64,000 bases of DNA from Marchantia polymorpha subsp. ruderalis. Lineage: Eukaryota > Streptophyta > Marchantiopsida > Marchantiales > Marchantiaceae. The stretch is from the NCBI GenBank assembly GCA_037833965.1, contig AP031354.1, positions 18,020,001-18,084,000 of the forward strand, in the 5' to 3' direction. Below the pieces are notes generated by a model, which was not told the DNA's origin, did no database searches, and saw only the letters and a list, made by a program, of their open reading frames with translations. Every line of letters begins with the position of its first letter. The first letter of the stretch is position 1. Positions 1 to 11,905 of the stretch are shown piece after piece. The position numbers were made by a program, and so were the translations under genes.

Positions 1-707
1 GACAGGAGGACTGGGAAAATGAAAGTGGCTCGTCAGATCCTACAAGCATGCTCATGCCAATCGTTACATTTCCTGTCGTTGTTCTCAATGCCGTCCATAA
101 ACACAGACAAAATCAGCTCCAATTATGCGATCACTACGTACACTCTCGATGGTTAGAACAACAGAAGCAGGTCCACGTGAATCGAGAATGCTGTGAGTTT
201 AGGAAAAATGAATTAGGTCCTAAATGTGTAGAAAATTGCTGCCGCAGTTTTAGAAGAACCTTCCCTGAACAACAACTCTTCAAGCCCACGTAACTCTAAT
301 TCCGTGCATGACAGACATGAGAACATCACGTTGCAACGCTCTCCAGCTACCGCAGAGACATGTACACACCGTCGTCGTCGATCACTCGATCGATCGAAGG
401 AAAAATCCGAGGAGCAGCGGCATGGAAAGAACCCAAGCATGCTGTCGTTTATACGTCTTCCCCTCCCCTGCCCTGCAACATCGTACGTAAATGGACGGGG
501 GGAACAGCAAGCGGTACATGATGATCCGACTCATCCGACCGGTGCCGTTTAGCATCTGGGCAGCGGGGCCAGTGACGGGGAACCACGTAGGCGAAGGGGG
601 GTGGGGTTGGGGCAGGGGCAACGCGGTTCCCGAAAGTTTCGATCAGTTTTCGCCTGGGGGCTCGACGAGGCGAGACACGAAGGCGCCTCTGCGCAAGAGG
701 AGCAACG
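1..707. other. No supported gene; region becomes GC-rich
   Basis: The first ~480 bases are of ordinary composition and hold only short overlapping frames with no recognisable protein. From about 540 the sequence turns GC-rich and leads into the open frame that starts at 708. It could be promoter or 5' leader for that frame. No TATA box or start-site signal was identified. Confidence 0.4.
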
Positions 708-1670
708 ATGCCGATGCCTCGAGGCCGACACTGCTGGAGCGCGCGGGAGGCCATAGCCAGGGGCAAGAAGCCCCCGGCGGACCCCGCGGGGCAGGGGCAG
801 GGGCAGGGCTTAGCTCCGCTGCGCTTCGCTTCGAGGGGCGATGGCGCGCGCAGGCAGAAGAGCGTGCAGGATCTGGAGCGCGGGTGGGACAGCAGCTGCG
901 CGCCCGAGCCCGGGACCCAGCCGCGCTCGCCCCCGTACGGCTTTCGGGACCGGTGGTTCCGCACCGACGCCCCGCGGCCGCGGCCGCGGGCGGAATCGGC
1001 CAAGAGGGGCAATTCGTCGGGGGCTCGAGCCCAGCAGCTCGACCGGATCTACGGCAAGCGCTCCGCAGCCCCGGGCGGCGGGGGCAAATTGCCCCTCGAT
1101 CCCCGGGGGGCTTCGCGCAGGCGAGATGGCGACAGCAAGCCCCGCTCGCTGCCGGGGTTGTCGTTGGCGCAATTGCTCGAGCGATCGCAGAGCCCGAGCC
1201 CTGGCGATGGCGATGGCGATGGCTGCAATTCGGGCAAGACCACGGCCAGATCCGATCGGTACCTGGACGGCGTGTGGGTGAGGAGCCCCCGAGGGCCAGG
1301 GGCCGAGGTGCAATCGTCGCTGACGGCGAGGGCGTTTGGAGAATTCGACGATTTCTCGAGGTCCGAGCACGAGAGGGATTTCGAGGCCGACTCGGGCTGG
1401 ATGGGATCGAGCACGAGAAGCCCCCGCCGCGAGACTGTGCCCAGAGCCAAGACTGCCGATGACGTCGTCGCGCACGAGATCGACGATCCGTTCCGCGAGA
1501 GCAGCTGGCTTCGGGCTTTTCAAGATGGCCAGCGGAGGGAGAGGGAAATGTATGGGCTCCGTCGTTTCTCCACGGTCGATTTCCTCGGTCGGAGCGTGCC
1601 CAAAGTTGCCGATGATTTGTCGTGGGCAGCGAATTGTCGAGCGAAACTCAAGCCTCAAGTGATCGCATGA
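708..1670 (+). CDS. Hypothetical GC-rich protein, 320 residues
   Basis: I do not recognise this protein. It is the most protein-like of several overlapping frames in a GC-rich block. The first two thirds are rich in Arg, Pro, Gly and Ser and include a short Asp-Gly run. The last ~90 residues have a balanced charged composition, with DDVVAHEIDDPFRESSWLRA followed by a Phe/Leu/Val segment. That is the best argument that this frame is read. The Met at 708 is the first in the track; the frame may extend upstream or be one exon of a spliced gene. GC-rich DNA opens long frames by chance on both strands, and a competing 324-residue frame lies antisense, so the call is weak. Confidence 0.35.
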   Translation: MPMPRGRHCWSAREAIARGKKPPADPAGQGQGQGLAPLRFASRGDGARRQKSVQDLERGWDSSCAPEPGTQPRSPPYGFRDRWFRTDAPRPRPRAESAKRGNSSGARAQQLDRIYGKRSAAPGGGGKLPLDPRGASRRRDGDSKPRSLPGLSLAQLLERSQSPSPGDGDGDGCNSGKTTARSDRYLDGVWVRSPRGPGAEVQSSLTARAFGEFDDFSRSEHERDFEADSGWMGSSTRSPRRETVPRAKTADDVVAHEIDDPFRESSWLRAFQDGQRREREMYGLRRFSTVDFLGRSVPKVADDLSWAANCRAKLKPQVIA

Positions 1671-4572
1671 GCATCGTCGCAAGGTTCGATTCGCCGCAGG
1701 CCGAGAAGAATCACCATCTCGGCCCCGGATCTTTCTCCCTTCAGAAACCATGCACAGAATAATAATGCTCCGACGCATGCACATTGTTCACGTCCAGGAA
1801 TAAATCCAAGAAGCAAAAGTGAATAAGGAAAACTGACACAAGGCTCCGGATTCCTTGAGATCGCGATCCGCACATCTTTTTCGACGAGGAAGGTTCCGCT
1901 GCAGTATCCGGTGGCAACCGAGCGAGAGCCAGGAAGGAAAATTCAAGACGAGTTTGCGAGGGCGACGCGCGAAAGCAAATGGGGACATCGTGAAGAACCC
2001 CAATCGCTCGCCAAACGAGCCAGCAATCGATCACCCGAAACTCAAGGTGATGAGGGTTGTTTAGTTATGAACGTGAATTTTAGTTTCTGATAGTTTCTAT
2101 ATCTCAATCAATTCTGTCCTGCGTCGAATTCGACCTGCAAATCGAACGAGAGCAGACCTCACGCCGTAAATTTCACATCGGACGATAATGTTCGTCCTCG
2201 ATTGCCAGCTCCGGAGAAGTTACGAAATAATTCCAAGAGTCCTACTTAGGGTTACAATCTGAGGACCAAATCAACAACAGGTCAGTTCGCAGAGTTTTCT
2301 TTGAGGCGAAAACGACATGGACCTCGTCCTATCGCAGTGGGATAAGGGTTACGACCACTGGCTGCATGTCAGATTAGAAATTGAGCACGTCACGTGGTGA
2401 GAGAGTAGAACCTGTAAAAGAAGACCATGCAGAGAAAGAGTGAATTTCGAGAATGGGGTTCTTCTCTGCAAGTCTGCATCCGTCCCTCGAGCATGATCCA
2501 GCCACATGATCCAGCACATTAGAGGAGATCGAATCGAACAAACTCGCCTTCGACTACATCGGAGCTGACTCTCTTGTGGAGAAGAGGGTGATTCGAACAC
2601 CTTCGTTTCCGAGTCGAAGTCAAGTCGACGGTGAATTCATCTGGAGGCCAGAATTCGAGGAGGGTAACGAGACAAACATGTGTGCGCGGTGCACAAAGTC
2701 TCCCAAAGTATGGAACTTCCACTTCGTTCTCGAGTTCAGCCGGCTTGCATTGACCTCTATGGGCCTCACTCAGTCTGCAGAATGTCGAATCGAAGCCATC
2801 ACGATTGTGGCATTTTTAAACGCTTGTAACAATCTCGGACCCTGAAAGATGGCCCAACCGCTTTTCGGTTCAGAGGACAGTGACGCACTACTACCTCCGC
2901 AATGATCCATGGTTTGATTCGTTGTGAAATTATTGATCAGAAGAAGAGACCAGCCGTGAATTATTAGTTGTCAGTTTCTTCGAGGAACAGGCCCGTATCG
3001 CCATCATCACTCGACATCATATGATTGTGATGACTTCTGACTAGAAGCTTTCATTCTACAGCAGAGGAAAACGACAACTTTCCCGACAGATCTGCATACA
3101 ATTCCTCGTCAAGGACACGGAATCTATTTGCGGGAATCAGGTACGCCAAAGAAAGTCCCCAAAAGTTGGGATCTGCCTCAAAGGACTGAGCTCGGGAGCA
3201 AACGAGACGTCCTCAGCTGCTGCACATGTCACCTGTGCAGCTGTGGAATGCGATGGATGACAAGTGAGCAGTTCCGGGCTCTAGCATGTGCACCAGCCAC
3301 GTGGCTTGTAGACCCCAGTAGGTGGTCGGGAGGAAGGAAGTTTCTAGAGCCGACGACTGCATTGACATCGTGACCTCGCAGATCATTGTGCAAGTAGTGG
3401 ACATGTGCATTGCGATTTCCCCACGGTTGAAAGCTTGTGTTGTACATGCATGCAGAGCCTGCAATTTCTAATCAGAGTCATAGTCGTCAACGAGCTTGTC
3501 AAATTGCCCCAATCTATTTCACATAATTGGGAACAGACAGCACTGAATGAACTCCTCTCTGACTGGAATCTGACGCTGAGATTGGCCCGTCACGCGAGCC
3601 ACGAGGTTGATTTTATGGAGAACGGCATGTCTCGAAAAATCGATATACTCAAATCGATGTATGAGACGAGGGAGTTTACAGAGCGCGTGAATTGCAGTTT
3701 CTGTTGCAGGCGGACGAAATGGACAGAGAGGAAGTGCATGAGGTTGTTGGTTGGAATCATGGAGCAGAGGAACAATCCGCACAGAGGAGATGACCATGTG
3801 GTCCCTCGAACGATCCATCACGGCCACATAGAAAAAGAGAAACATCTGACGAATCATTCGATTAGTCCCGCAACAGTTTCACAAATAGAAATTCACAATG
3901 AACACAACGAACACTTGCTGCCGAACTGCTCGATGTTTGAAAATGCATGGCAGCAGTTCAAGTTCAGCCTGCAGAGACCATGAATGCAGCATCTGTCATT
4001 CCAAACGAAAAGGACAGAAACACAGAAACACGCGACGATATGCTAAGACCCCACGAAAAACAGAGGAAAGGAAAAAGTCTCTCTGAATTTTATTTCTGAA
4101 TGAGTATAATTATTATTCGACTGATCAGTGATTCTCTTTGTACAAGGACATCTGAAAATTGCGGAGATCCTGAAATACTCAACCCCTTAAGACGGTAGAG
4201 GAGTTTCCCGTACGAACGATGGTGACATAGACCCAATTAATGGCAACTGGAAGGGCTGTCTAGACACGACAATAATCTTCGAAAGAATAAAACAACAAAA
4301 CGTAAACTACTTGCATATACGAAAGCCCCTCGTCACGTTGAATCGCCGACAAAATATGAGCCGCAAGACTCAGCTCGAACGCTTTGACCGTGGCTCGGAT
4401 TCCTTCGACCACCACCACCACATTCCACATCGACCTCGCCATCCATCCATCCATCGCACAGCCAAAGCTTCCAGCTGATTCGGAGATTTCGCTCGTGCAA
4501 AAGTCGGCCGATCGAGTTGACAATCGAGGCTCATGGAAGGAAGGACGTCCTAACGCTGTCCTCGTCCTAAGC

Positions 4573-4574
<2 letters not shown>
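1671..4574. other. Intergenic, no recognised gene
   Basis: About 2.9 kb of mixed composition. The longest frame, at 3405-3983 (+, 192 residues), contains several Cys/His-rich stretches but resembles no family I know and has no supporting splice pattern, so it is not called. A CATC microsatellite (about 4440-4455) lies near the ferredoxin 3' end. Confidence 0.4.

Positions 4575-4613
<39 letters not shown>
4575..4613. repeat. (CT)n microsatellite
   Basis: About 19 uninterrupted CT dinucleotides. On the minus strand this is a GA run roughly 20 bases past the ferredoxin stop codon, so it probably lies in that gene's 3' untranslated region. Confidence 0.95.
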
Positions 4614-4616
<3 letters not shown>

Positions 4617-4633
4617 AGTCTCTGTGTCAGTGC

Positions 4634-5275
<642 letters not shown>

Positions 5276-6615
5276 GCTACGATGGATCGATCGACTTGCA
5301 GAGCCCCAGGGCGGGGTAGAAGAAGAGAAGCGCTAGCGCCAGCGCCGGCAGGAGCCAGGTTCAAATCCCCGCTGCTACGAGCCGACGCCGAACGGGATTC
5401 CGAAAAGCCCCGAAATTGCCCCCTCAGCCCGAAGGTGCCCAAGCCCCAGCCGGTAGTAGGCGGTTAATGCGGCCCTCGCGCAAGCTCAAGCCCTCGCTGA
5501 AGCCTCCAAGCCCAAGCCCCAGCCGGTCGTCGGCGGTAAAGGTCGCCCTGTCACGTCAGCCGCGTAGACAAGCCCCCACGTCGCTCACACGTCAGCCGCG
5601 AGGGGAACCCTCCCCGCTGCCCCGTCAGAGTGCGCGTGCGTCGGTCGCATCGGCATCCGCTTCGCGATTTTGCCCCCGCGGCTACTCACAAATCGCGAAC
5701 GTTCAGTTTCTGGAGAGCGCGATGACGCGACCGAAGCTGCCTTTGCACACGAGGCGAGAGTGACAGAGTCTTCTCCAGCCACCTTTCAGGAATAGAAGCG
5801 AGCACGAAGACCTCGTCCCGACCAATTCAATGCCTGCTCAGCTAATCGCCCGATCGATCCCATTCTGTCCGAGCTACTCACTTCCAATCATAGCACACTT
5901 CGGTTGCAGAGGTCCACGCGACCGTCACCCGGAATGTGGAGACGGTGTTGAATTGTTGGCGTTCGATCTCGACCTTCTGCACACGCGATCGATATCTGAT
6001 TCGAATTCCCAAATTCTAAATTTCGTTGCTGAAGAATAATGTTGCCATGCCAGCACGTAGCTCTTCTTCAAACCTTGTGTGCTCGCTCACTCTCTCAAAC
6101 ACTCAAATTCTGGTTGGAGACACACCACCTTCGCCTCCTCCCATCGAATTAATTTCGCCTTATTTTGCTTTTATTCTCTGCTTTTGCCCGTCCAATGTGT
6201 CATCGCTGTTTGTCATCCTTCCAGTTTTGCGCTTGAATTCGAAGCTCATGTTTGCTCCTCTCATGATGTGCACACTCTCCGAGGACTTCATTCATCTTTC
6301 TCCTCTTTGCTCTCCACACTCGGTGATCCTGTTCTTGAGTGTAGTGTCGGAGTGTGGGCTAGCATTACACAAGCATGTTTATTGACTTTGACTTGACATT
6401 GTTCTACTAAGAATGCCATGTATATATATATCGTTGACAACTATCAGAAGAGTACAGACTTTACACGCCATTATATATATATTTATTTATTTATTTCGTA
6501 ATTAAAACAAAGTCATTCAAAACATCCAGATCTATAACTCTTTCAACACCATAACGTTTAAATTATAAATAACTAATAATTCAAGCACTCTCTATATTCT
6601 GAACAATCCAAGTTG
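5276..6615. other. Intergenic with minor repeats
   Basis: A short imperfect repeat (beginning CCCAAGCCCCAGCCGGT) occurs at about 5438 and again at 5511. AT-rich DNA follows, with a (TA)n run near 6420-6431 and a (TTTA)n-like run near 6480-6495. Frames at 5416-5763 and 6026-6385 are of low complexity or unrecognised and are not called. Confidence 0.4.
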
Positions 6616-7129
6616 CTGTTTGTGGTACCCCACTTTTGGCAATTTTGAGAAAATTAAAACATTTTTGGAAAACTGTACCCTGGCAGCATTGTAAATAGCC
6701 TTCGGTACATCAAAACATAGTGAATCCGGAAGATCGCGGGGATTCTCGAGGGATCTTGTAGAATCTGGGATTTGGGGTGCCGCAGTAAGGACAGGCACCA
6801 CCCTCCCTGCGAGCTCTGCAGTTAGGATCTCTACGGCGCAAGGCGCAAAACCCGCCTTCGGAGGTTGCGTCCGCGGCTGTAGGGAAACCCCCCGTAATTA
6901 GGTCAACCCTCGGGCGCCTTGACCAAGTTAGGGTCCCGTTGAAAAGAGCTCGACGCACTGATTCCAACGAGCCCAAGAACGCTTGGAACGGATGAGGACT
7001 TAGGAAGTTATCGCTATTGGAAGAAACGGAGGCGGTCGCCTACGGCGGAAGGAGTTCGCCACCGGCGCGAATTCCGCCTACGCGGAAGGGGGAATCAAGT
7101 TTTGTCCTATGCGCGGACGAAGGCGTTCG

Positions 7130-7580
7130 CCTGTGCACAGGCGAAGTAGGGTTAGGGGAGGCGCGAAGTCCGCCTACGCACGGGCGCTCGCCTGTGCACA
7201 GGCGCTTCGGCGTCGGCGGAAAATCCGCCTTGGGCCCTAGAAATGCGCCTTGTGAGGTAGAAAGTGTACGGCGCCTTTCGCGCCAGCGCGGCGCCGCGTA
7301 CGTCGGAAGAGCCGCCAGAGTAATCAAATCGGTACGGACCATGCGGACGGGAAGGGTGGATGCGCTCTTGGACGGGCGGAGTTGCGGCGGCGGAAGCGCC
7401 GACGAAGAGACAAGGAACGGACAGACTGGACGGAGACGGCTGACCACGGTCAACGCCTTCCGCGCCAGCGCGGCGTAGCGCACGGAATTCGCCTGCGCAC
7501 AGGCGAACGCCTGTGCACAGGAGGATGAAGTTCCGCACCGGCGGAGAATCCGCCGAGGCTCCTGCCTGCGCACAGGCAGG
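7130..7580. repeat. Palindromic CCTGTGCACAGG units in the LTR leader
   Basis: Perfect copies of the 12-bp palindrome CCTGTGCACAGG lie at 7130-7141, 7191-7202 and 7510-7521. Variants with CGCAC in the centre lie at 7492-7503 and within 7561-7580. Most sit inside larger GCG/CGC-flanked inverted repeats. The same palindrome occurs in the coding part of the LTR (9290-9301, 9305-9316, 9334-9345), where it encodes Pro-Val-His-Arg repeats. It also occurs at equivalent places in the other two LTR copies. Confidence 0.9.
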
Positions 7581-7864
7581 AGTCAAACTTTTGTCCGACA
7601 TGCGGACACACGCGTCAAGGCAGAGGGGGATTGGCCGAGGGGCGGTACGAACAAGTGTACCGCGCAAGGTGGAAAACTCGCCTTCGGCGTTACGCCCCCA
7701 TGTCCGCAGGGTAACACGCTCGCGGAGTTCAAATCTGCCAATTCGAGCGTGAGAGTTTAATCGACGACGGCGGAGCGTGAAGCCGCGCGTGAAAGCGAAG
7801 ACCGTTCCAGCGTACAGCCGGCGCGGCCATCAAGTGAGACGTTCTTCACGACCCAGAGCCGACC

Positions 7865-10800
7865 ATGACCTTCGACCGGGCGGCGGAGAACGTCCCATTC
7901 TTGAATTCGCGATTCCAATCTCTTGTGCGCGCTGCGCGCATCCATCTGCGGGCTGCGGAACATTCTCGACGTCGTCGCACAGGAGATTTCTTGTTGATTG
8001 AGGGAGAAGTGAATGCGCGTGATTTGGAATTGAGGGCGATTAGAGTTTGCCGAGAGAGAAAGAAACCCGGGCGGTGCGGAAGTAGAATGAGCGGGCGAGC
8101 GAACCCCAGGAACGCAATGACGAGACCGAGCAGATTGCGGATGGTGCCACTTCGCCTACCGCAGAACGGGCTGCGCGCTTTTGAGGAGCGCTTAATAGCA
8201 AGAAAGCTCGATTTCTTGCTATGGGGATGGAATTACATCTGTGCGAATATGGTGCGCGAGTGGCTAGAGCCACAGGGACCACCCTCGCGCGGATTGCGTC
8301 CGCATGTTGACCGGTGGACAGTCCAAGATTGGGCGCAGGCGTTGGGAAGATGTGCTGGCATGCCAGGGCATCTCCTTTTCGACAGTGAGAGCATCAAGGT
8401 GACCAAGCAAGAAGAGGCGCAATTTGTGGAGCTGTTCAAGACCGGGAGGTCTACCAAGAATGGGTACAGGACCCGTGATTACAAGGATCGATTTCGCCGG
8501 ACTTTGTCCGCGGCGCTGATGCAATTACTGCAGCCGCACCGCGCCTGCTACATCACATTGTGGCAGGTCTCTTTTGTGGAGTGCGTCATCGAGGGAACTC
8601 CAATTCACTGGGCGAGCATCTTGCACAGGGTGATGCGACAGCACGCGTTTGAGGAGAAGGGGGGAACTCTAAACCATCTTTCTCCTTTCCTCATCAATTT
8701 TTATCGACAGCGGAATTGTTTGACAGCGGCGGAGCTTGAACATTTTCCGCCATTGTCCATCGACCATCCCGGGAAGTATGTGCGGGAGAACGAGGTCGAC
8801 ACTGATGCAGAGGAGTCACCGACTTCTACCCCATCAAGACGGAGGGACGAAGGGAGACACACTCCTGCAGCACGAGTGCCGCGGAAGCGGCGATGGAGGA
8901 AAGAGTCCGAAGAGGAGCAGCATCAAGAACCCTCTGCTCCCATTCGACCGCGGCCGCTGTGCGAGCCATACAGCCGGCCGAAGCAGAAGGCACGCAGACT
9001 GGTGTTACCAGCTGACAGTGCGGACACGGCGACAATTGCGACGGAGATAGGAAGTGCGTCGCCAGAGAGGCAGGAGGAAGCGCGGACGACCGCAGGAGCA
9101 ACGGGCCACGCTGCAACCTCGACGGGAGAAAGGCCGCCTACGGGCCAAGGGCCTCCGGAGTTACCACGTGCGATGCGGACAGATGTTCCGTTTGCGCACA
9201 GACGAGCCTCCGCGGACGGACGAGCCTCCGCGGACAGGCGAACACAAGTGGACGTGGATCTACGCTTACGCGTGGGAAGGAGCAGTCCGCCTGTGCACAG
9301 GTCGCCTGTGCACAGGACACCTCCACACGTGCCGCCTGTGCACAGGCAAGAATCACCCCCGTTCCAACGTAGGAAGGGGAAGGAGCCGGCGGAAGAACCG
9401 CCTACGAGACACCGGCCCTCGGGGCCAGACCCTCCGGCGCACCACGCGCCGCAATTTGCGCCTTCGGCGCCAGGGCCTTCGAGCCGAGGAGATACGAGCA
9501 GAGAGCGTGCGGAGGCCGCACCATCGGCGGGAAGTCCGCCGATAGATGCGCCTTCGGCGGTAGGGCCTATAGGCCAAGGAACATCCGGCGTGCGGTCCCC
9601 GGCCATGTCGCCTTCGGCGATAGATATCCGCGGCGCTACGCCTGCGGCGGACAAGGCGCCGGCAAATGCGCCTGCGCACGGGCCGGGCACAGCCCCCACG
9701 GACCGATCCAGGGAGCAGCAGACGGAGGAGCGGAGTGACTGTCCGCGGGATGAAATTTCGATGCGCGATGCGCAATCAAACCCCGCGCAGTCACCCTCCA
9801 CTCGATCGCCTTCGGCGGCGGGCGACGGCGACAGAGAGAACGCGGTAGACCACCACCAAGCGAGCGACGGGGATGCCGCACGGGTACATTCGCCTTCCGC
9901 CTTAGACATTTTGGCGACGAGCAGCGAGGCTGCAGCCGTGCCTTCGCAGGCAGCACACGTCGATGACGTGCAGCCCCACTCGGGGCAGTCGCCGACGCAA
10001 TCAATGGCGACTGAAATTCTCCACTCGGATGATGACGACGGAGGCTCCACGGAAGAAATGTCAGGAGCAGAAGACACCGAGGAGGAGGAGGAGGAAATTG
10101 TTGGAGCGCCGGCGGCGGCGCTCTCTGAGCAGGTGATTCCGTTGCTGCGGTACTTGGATCGCAAGGTCGATAAATACGCCGACCCACTCCAGCCGGGATC
10201 TTACATTGAGTTAGTGCGCAGGCGGACTCGCACTAAAGTCCACACCAGCAAGCTATTAGCTAGAGTGGACCAGGAGTTGAAGGAATTGAAGGAGAAGCAT
10301 GCGTGCTTGTGGGGTCAGTACAAGCTTAATCAGAAATTCTACAAGCACACCGAGAAGATGAAAGATGAGAAACTGGGCAAGCTCACCAAGGAGCAGGTGA
10401 AGGTCAAGGAAGCACTCATTTCTGAGCAGGCCCAGAATCGGATTTTGTCAGAGGAGCTCGTGCGACAGACGCGGTTGTTGGAACAATGTCAGCTCGCACG
10501 GCAGGCGGATGAAGAATTAATCCGCAGGTTACAGTCAGAGTGTGGCGAATTGAGAGCGCAACGTGCTGAAGCCGAATCTCAATTAGTGATAATTGAAGAG
10601 GATCGCAGGAAGGAGGCGGATCGCACGAAGGTGGAGACGGCGAGGCGAGTCGCCCACTGTCTCAAGGGCTACGCCCACTGGGAAGTGAAGGCGCAGGAGA
10701 AACTCACACTGCGTGAGTTTGAATTGCGCGCAGCCGGGTTGTTGTCAGGCGACAGTAGGAGTCGACGGAAGGTAGCAAAGAAGCTCGATGCCTTTCTGTC

Positions 10801-10984
10801 GAAGGCACAGGATACCATGTCCGCCCTCGAAGGGGAGGTGTCCGCGGCGTTGCAGTGGTTGGGACTGCGCAGTCGAGCGGAAGATTGGCAGGGTAGGGAG
10901 TTAGTGCGCGGCAGTCGGCCGCGCAGGAGACGTAGTACAGGTTCCGCGGAGTGTAGTGTAGCGTGGTTCCGTGCAGGCGTGTAG
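7865..10984 (+). CDS. LTR-encoded (U3) protein, 1039 residues, solo-LTR copy
   Basis: An uncharacterised protein encoded entirely within U3. Residues ~75-345 form a compact, probably helical domain. It has a Trp/Arg-rich start (LLWGWNYICANMV), then RTLSAALMQLLQPHRACYI, a VSFVECVIEGTPIHWASILH segment and HLSPFLINFYRQRN. This loosely recalls plant transposon-associated helical domains, but I cannot name the family. Residues ~345-710 are Pro/Ser/Arg-rich, with PVHR repeats from the palindromes. An Asp/Glu tract follows. Residues ~760-930 are Glu/Lys/Gln/Leu-rich and look like a coiled coil. The tail is Arg-rich. The frame is fully open although this LTR no longer has a parent element. From Cys71 to Arg345 it is identical to the 20792-23911 copy. 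Start chosen at the ATG common to all three copies. Confidence 0.85.
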   Translation: MTFDRAAENVPFLNSRFQSLVRAARIHLRAAEHSRRRRTGDFLLIEGEVNARDLELRAIRVCRERKKPGRCGSRMSGRANPRNAMTRPSRLRMVPLRLPQNGLRAFEERLIARKLDFLLWGWNYICANMVREWLEPQGPPSRGLRPHVDRWTVQDWAQALGRCAGMPGHLLFDSESIKVTKQEEAQFVELFKTGRSTKNGYRTRDYKDRFRRTLSAALMQLLQPHRACYITLWQVSFVECVIEGTPIHWASILHRVMRQHAFEEKGGTLNHLSPFLINFYRQRNCLTAAELEHFPPLSIDHPGKYVRENEVDTDAEESPTSTPSRRRDEGRHTPAARVPRKRRWRKESEEEQHQEPSAPIRPRPLCEPYSRPKQKARRLVLPADSADTATIATEIGSASPERQEEARTTAGATGHAATSTGERPPTGQGPPELPRAMRTDVPFAHRRASADGRASADRRTQVDVDLRLRVGRSSPPVHRSPVHRTPPHVPPVHRQESPPFQRRKGKEPAEEPPTRHRPSGPDPPAHHAPQFAPSAPGPSSRGDTSRERAEAAPSAGSPPIDAPSAVGPIGQGTSGVRSPAMSPSAIDIRGATPAADKAPANAPAHGPGTAPTDRSREQQTEERSDCPRDEISMRDAQSNPAQSPSTRSPSAAGDGDRENAVDHHQASDGDAARVHSPSALDILATSSEAAAVPSQAAHVDDVQPHSGQSPTQSMATEILHSDDDDGGSTEEMSGAEDTEEEEEEIVGAPAAALSEQVIPLLRYLDRKVDKYADPLQPGSYIELVRRRTRTKVHTSKLLARVDQELKELKEKHACLWGQYKLNQKFYKHTEKMKDEKLGKLTKEQVKVKEALISEQAQNRILSEELVRQTRLLEQCQLARQADEELIRRLQSECGELRAQRAEAESQLVIIEEDRRKEADRTKVETARRVAHCLKGYAHWEVKAQEKLTLREFELRAAGLLSGDSRSRRKVAKKLDAFLSKAQDTMSALEGEVSAALQWLGLRSRAEDWQGRELVRGSRPRRRRSTGSAECSVAWFRAGV

Positions 10985-11020
10985 CGTAGTGCAGTGTAGT
11001 GTTAGGTAGGACTTAGAAGG

Positions 11021-11028
11021 TATAAAAT
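11021..11028 (+). promoter_or_regulatory. LTR TATA box, solo LTR
   Basis: TATAAAAT lies 37 bp after the LTR ORF stop. The hairpin CCAGGC-GTTTT-GCCTGG follows at about 11032-11048, near the expected transcription start. By position it separates U3, which contains the ORF, from R-U5. Equivalents are at 20748-20755 and 31925-31932 on the minus strand. Confidence 0.75.
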
Positions 11029-11433
11029 AGTTCCAGGCGTTTTGCCTGGGGTTCTTTCCCATCAGAAGTGCAGATCAGGAACCCATTTCCTTTGCGTGTT
11101 TGTGTCCTTGAGTTTTGTCACCACGCACGAGGAGTTACAACTTAGCGTTCCGCATTTTGTAGCTGAAGGCCTTCGGCCGAATGTTCAGAGCTAGTACATT
11201 GGTTAGAGACTTGAGTAGTTCGGATCTGCACCTGCGGGTGACTGCCGATGCTCAGAGCCAGTGACTAGTTAGATACTTGAACAGTTTCGCCCCTACACCT
11301 TCGAGTGTTTCTTTCTGATTGTACTCCTTGGGATTTTTCCCCTGAATGCCAAAGTGAAGTTTTGCTACTTCGTGTAAGCCTTGGTTGTAAATTCAGGTAC
11401 GCTGCAGCAGGTGCCTTGAGGGTAACCCCTGTA

Positions 11434-11905
11434 GTATTTCTGGGAATGACAAGTGCCTGAGAATTCAAACTCTTCAATAGACTGTTGTTGTGTTACTGGA
11501 ATGTTTCACAGTGAGTCCTTCAGTGTGGACCTGTGTTCTCTGCGCGTTTTGTGAGTTGAGAGTGTTGTTCACCGCGTCTGAGTGACTTCGATCCGAAGTA
11601 GGTAGTCCAAACCGGGTTTCCTACACTAGCAGCAAGCTAGTGGAAGCGTTGTAAAAGCCGGAGTTGGAAGTCACTGCCCGCAGCTTTGCCGAGTGTGCTC
11701 GTGAGAGACTTTCCCCCTGAAATCTTGAAGTAGAGGTCCTAACGGATCTCTGGGTTGTGTTTCTGTAGTTTCAGGTGTGTGTGTGTGTGTGTTATACGCT
11801 GCACTGTGCGACCTCCGAGTGCGCTCCGAGTGGACACTTGCAGTATTTCTGGGAGTGACAGTCGCCTGAGAATTCAAACTCCTCAATAGTCTGTTAAAAC
11901 GTGAC
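11434..11905 (+). repeat. Imperfect 409-bp duplication inside R-U5
   Basis: The segment starting GTATTTCTGGGAATGAC at 11434 recurs at 11843 as GTATTTCTGGGAGTGAC. Both continue through GCCTGAGAATTCAAACTC and TTCAATAG/CTCAATAG. Upstream parts also match in patches (a GCTGCA block in each). The same arrangement exists in the other two LTR copies, so the duplication is ancestral. A (GT)n run near 11774-11790 is longer in the other copies. Confidence 0.75.

Noticed and set aside
810-1784. 324-residue minus-strand frame antisense to 708-1670
   Set aside because: Shadow of a GC-rich block; low-complexity Arg/Ala/Pro composition and less protein-like than the plus-strand frame.
7130-7580. CRISPR-like or integron-like array from regularly repeated palindromes
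   Set aside because: Spacing is irregular, the units are short palindromes without unique spacers, and the context is a plant LTR.
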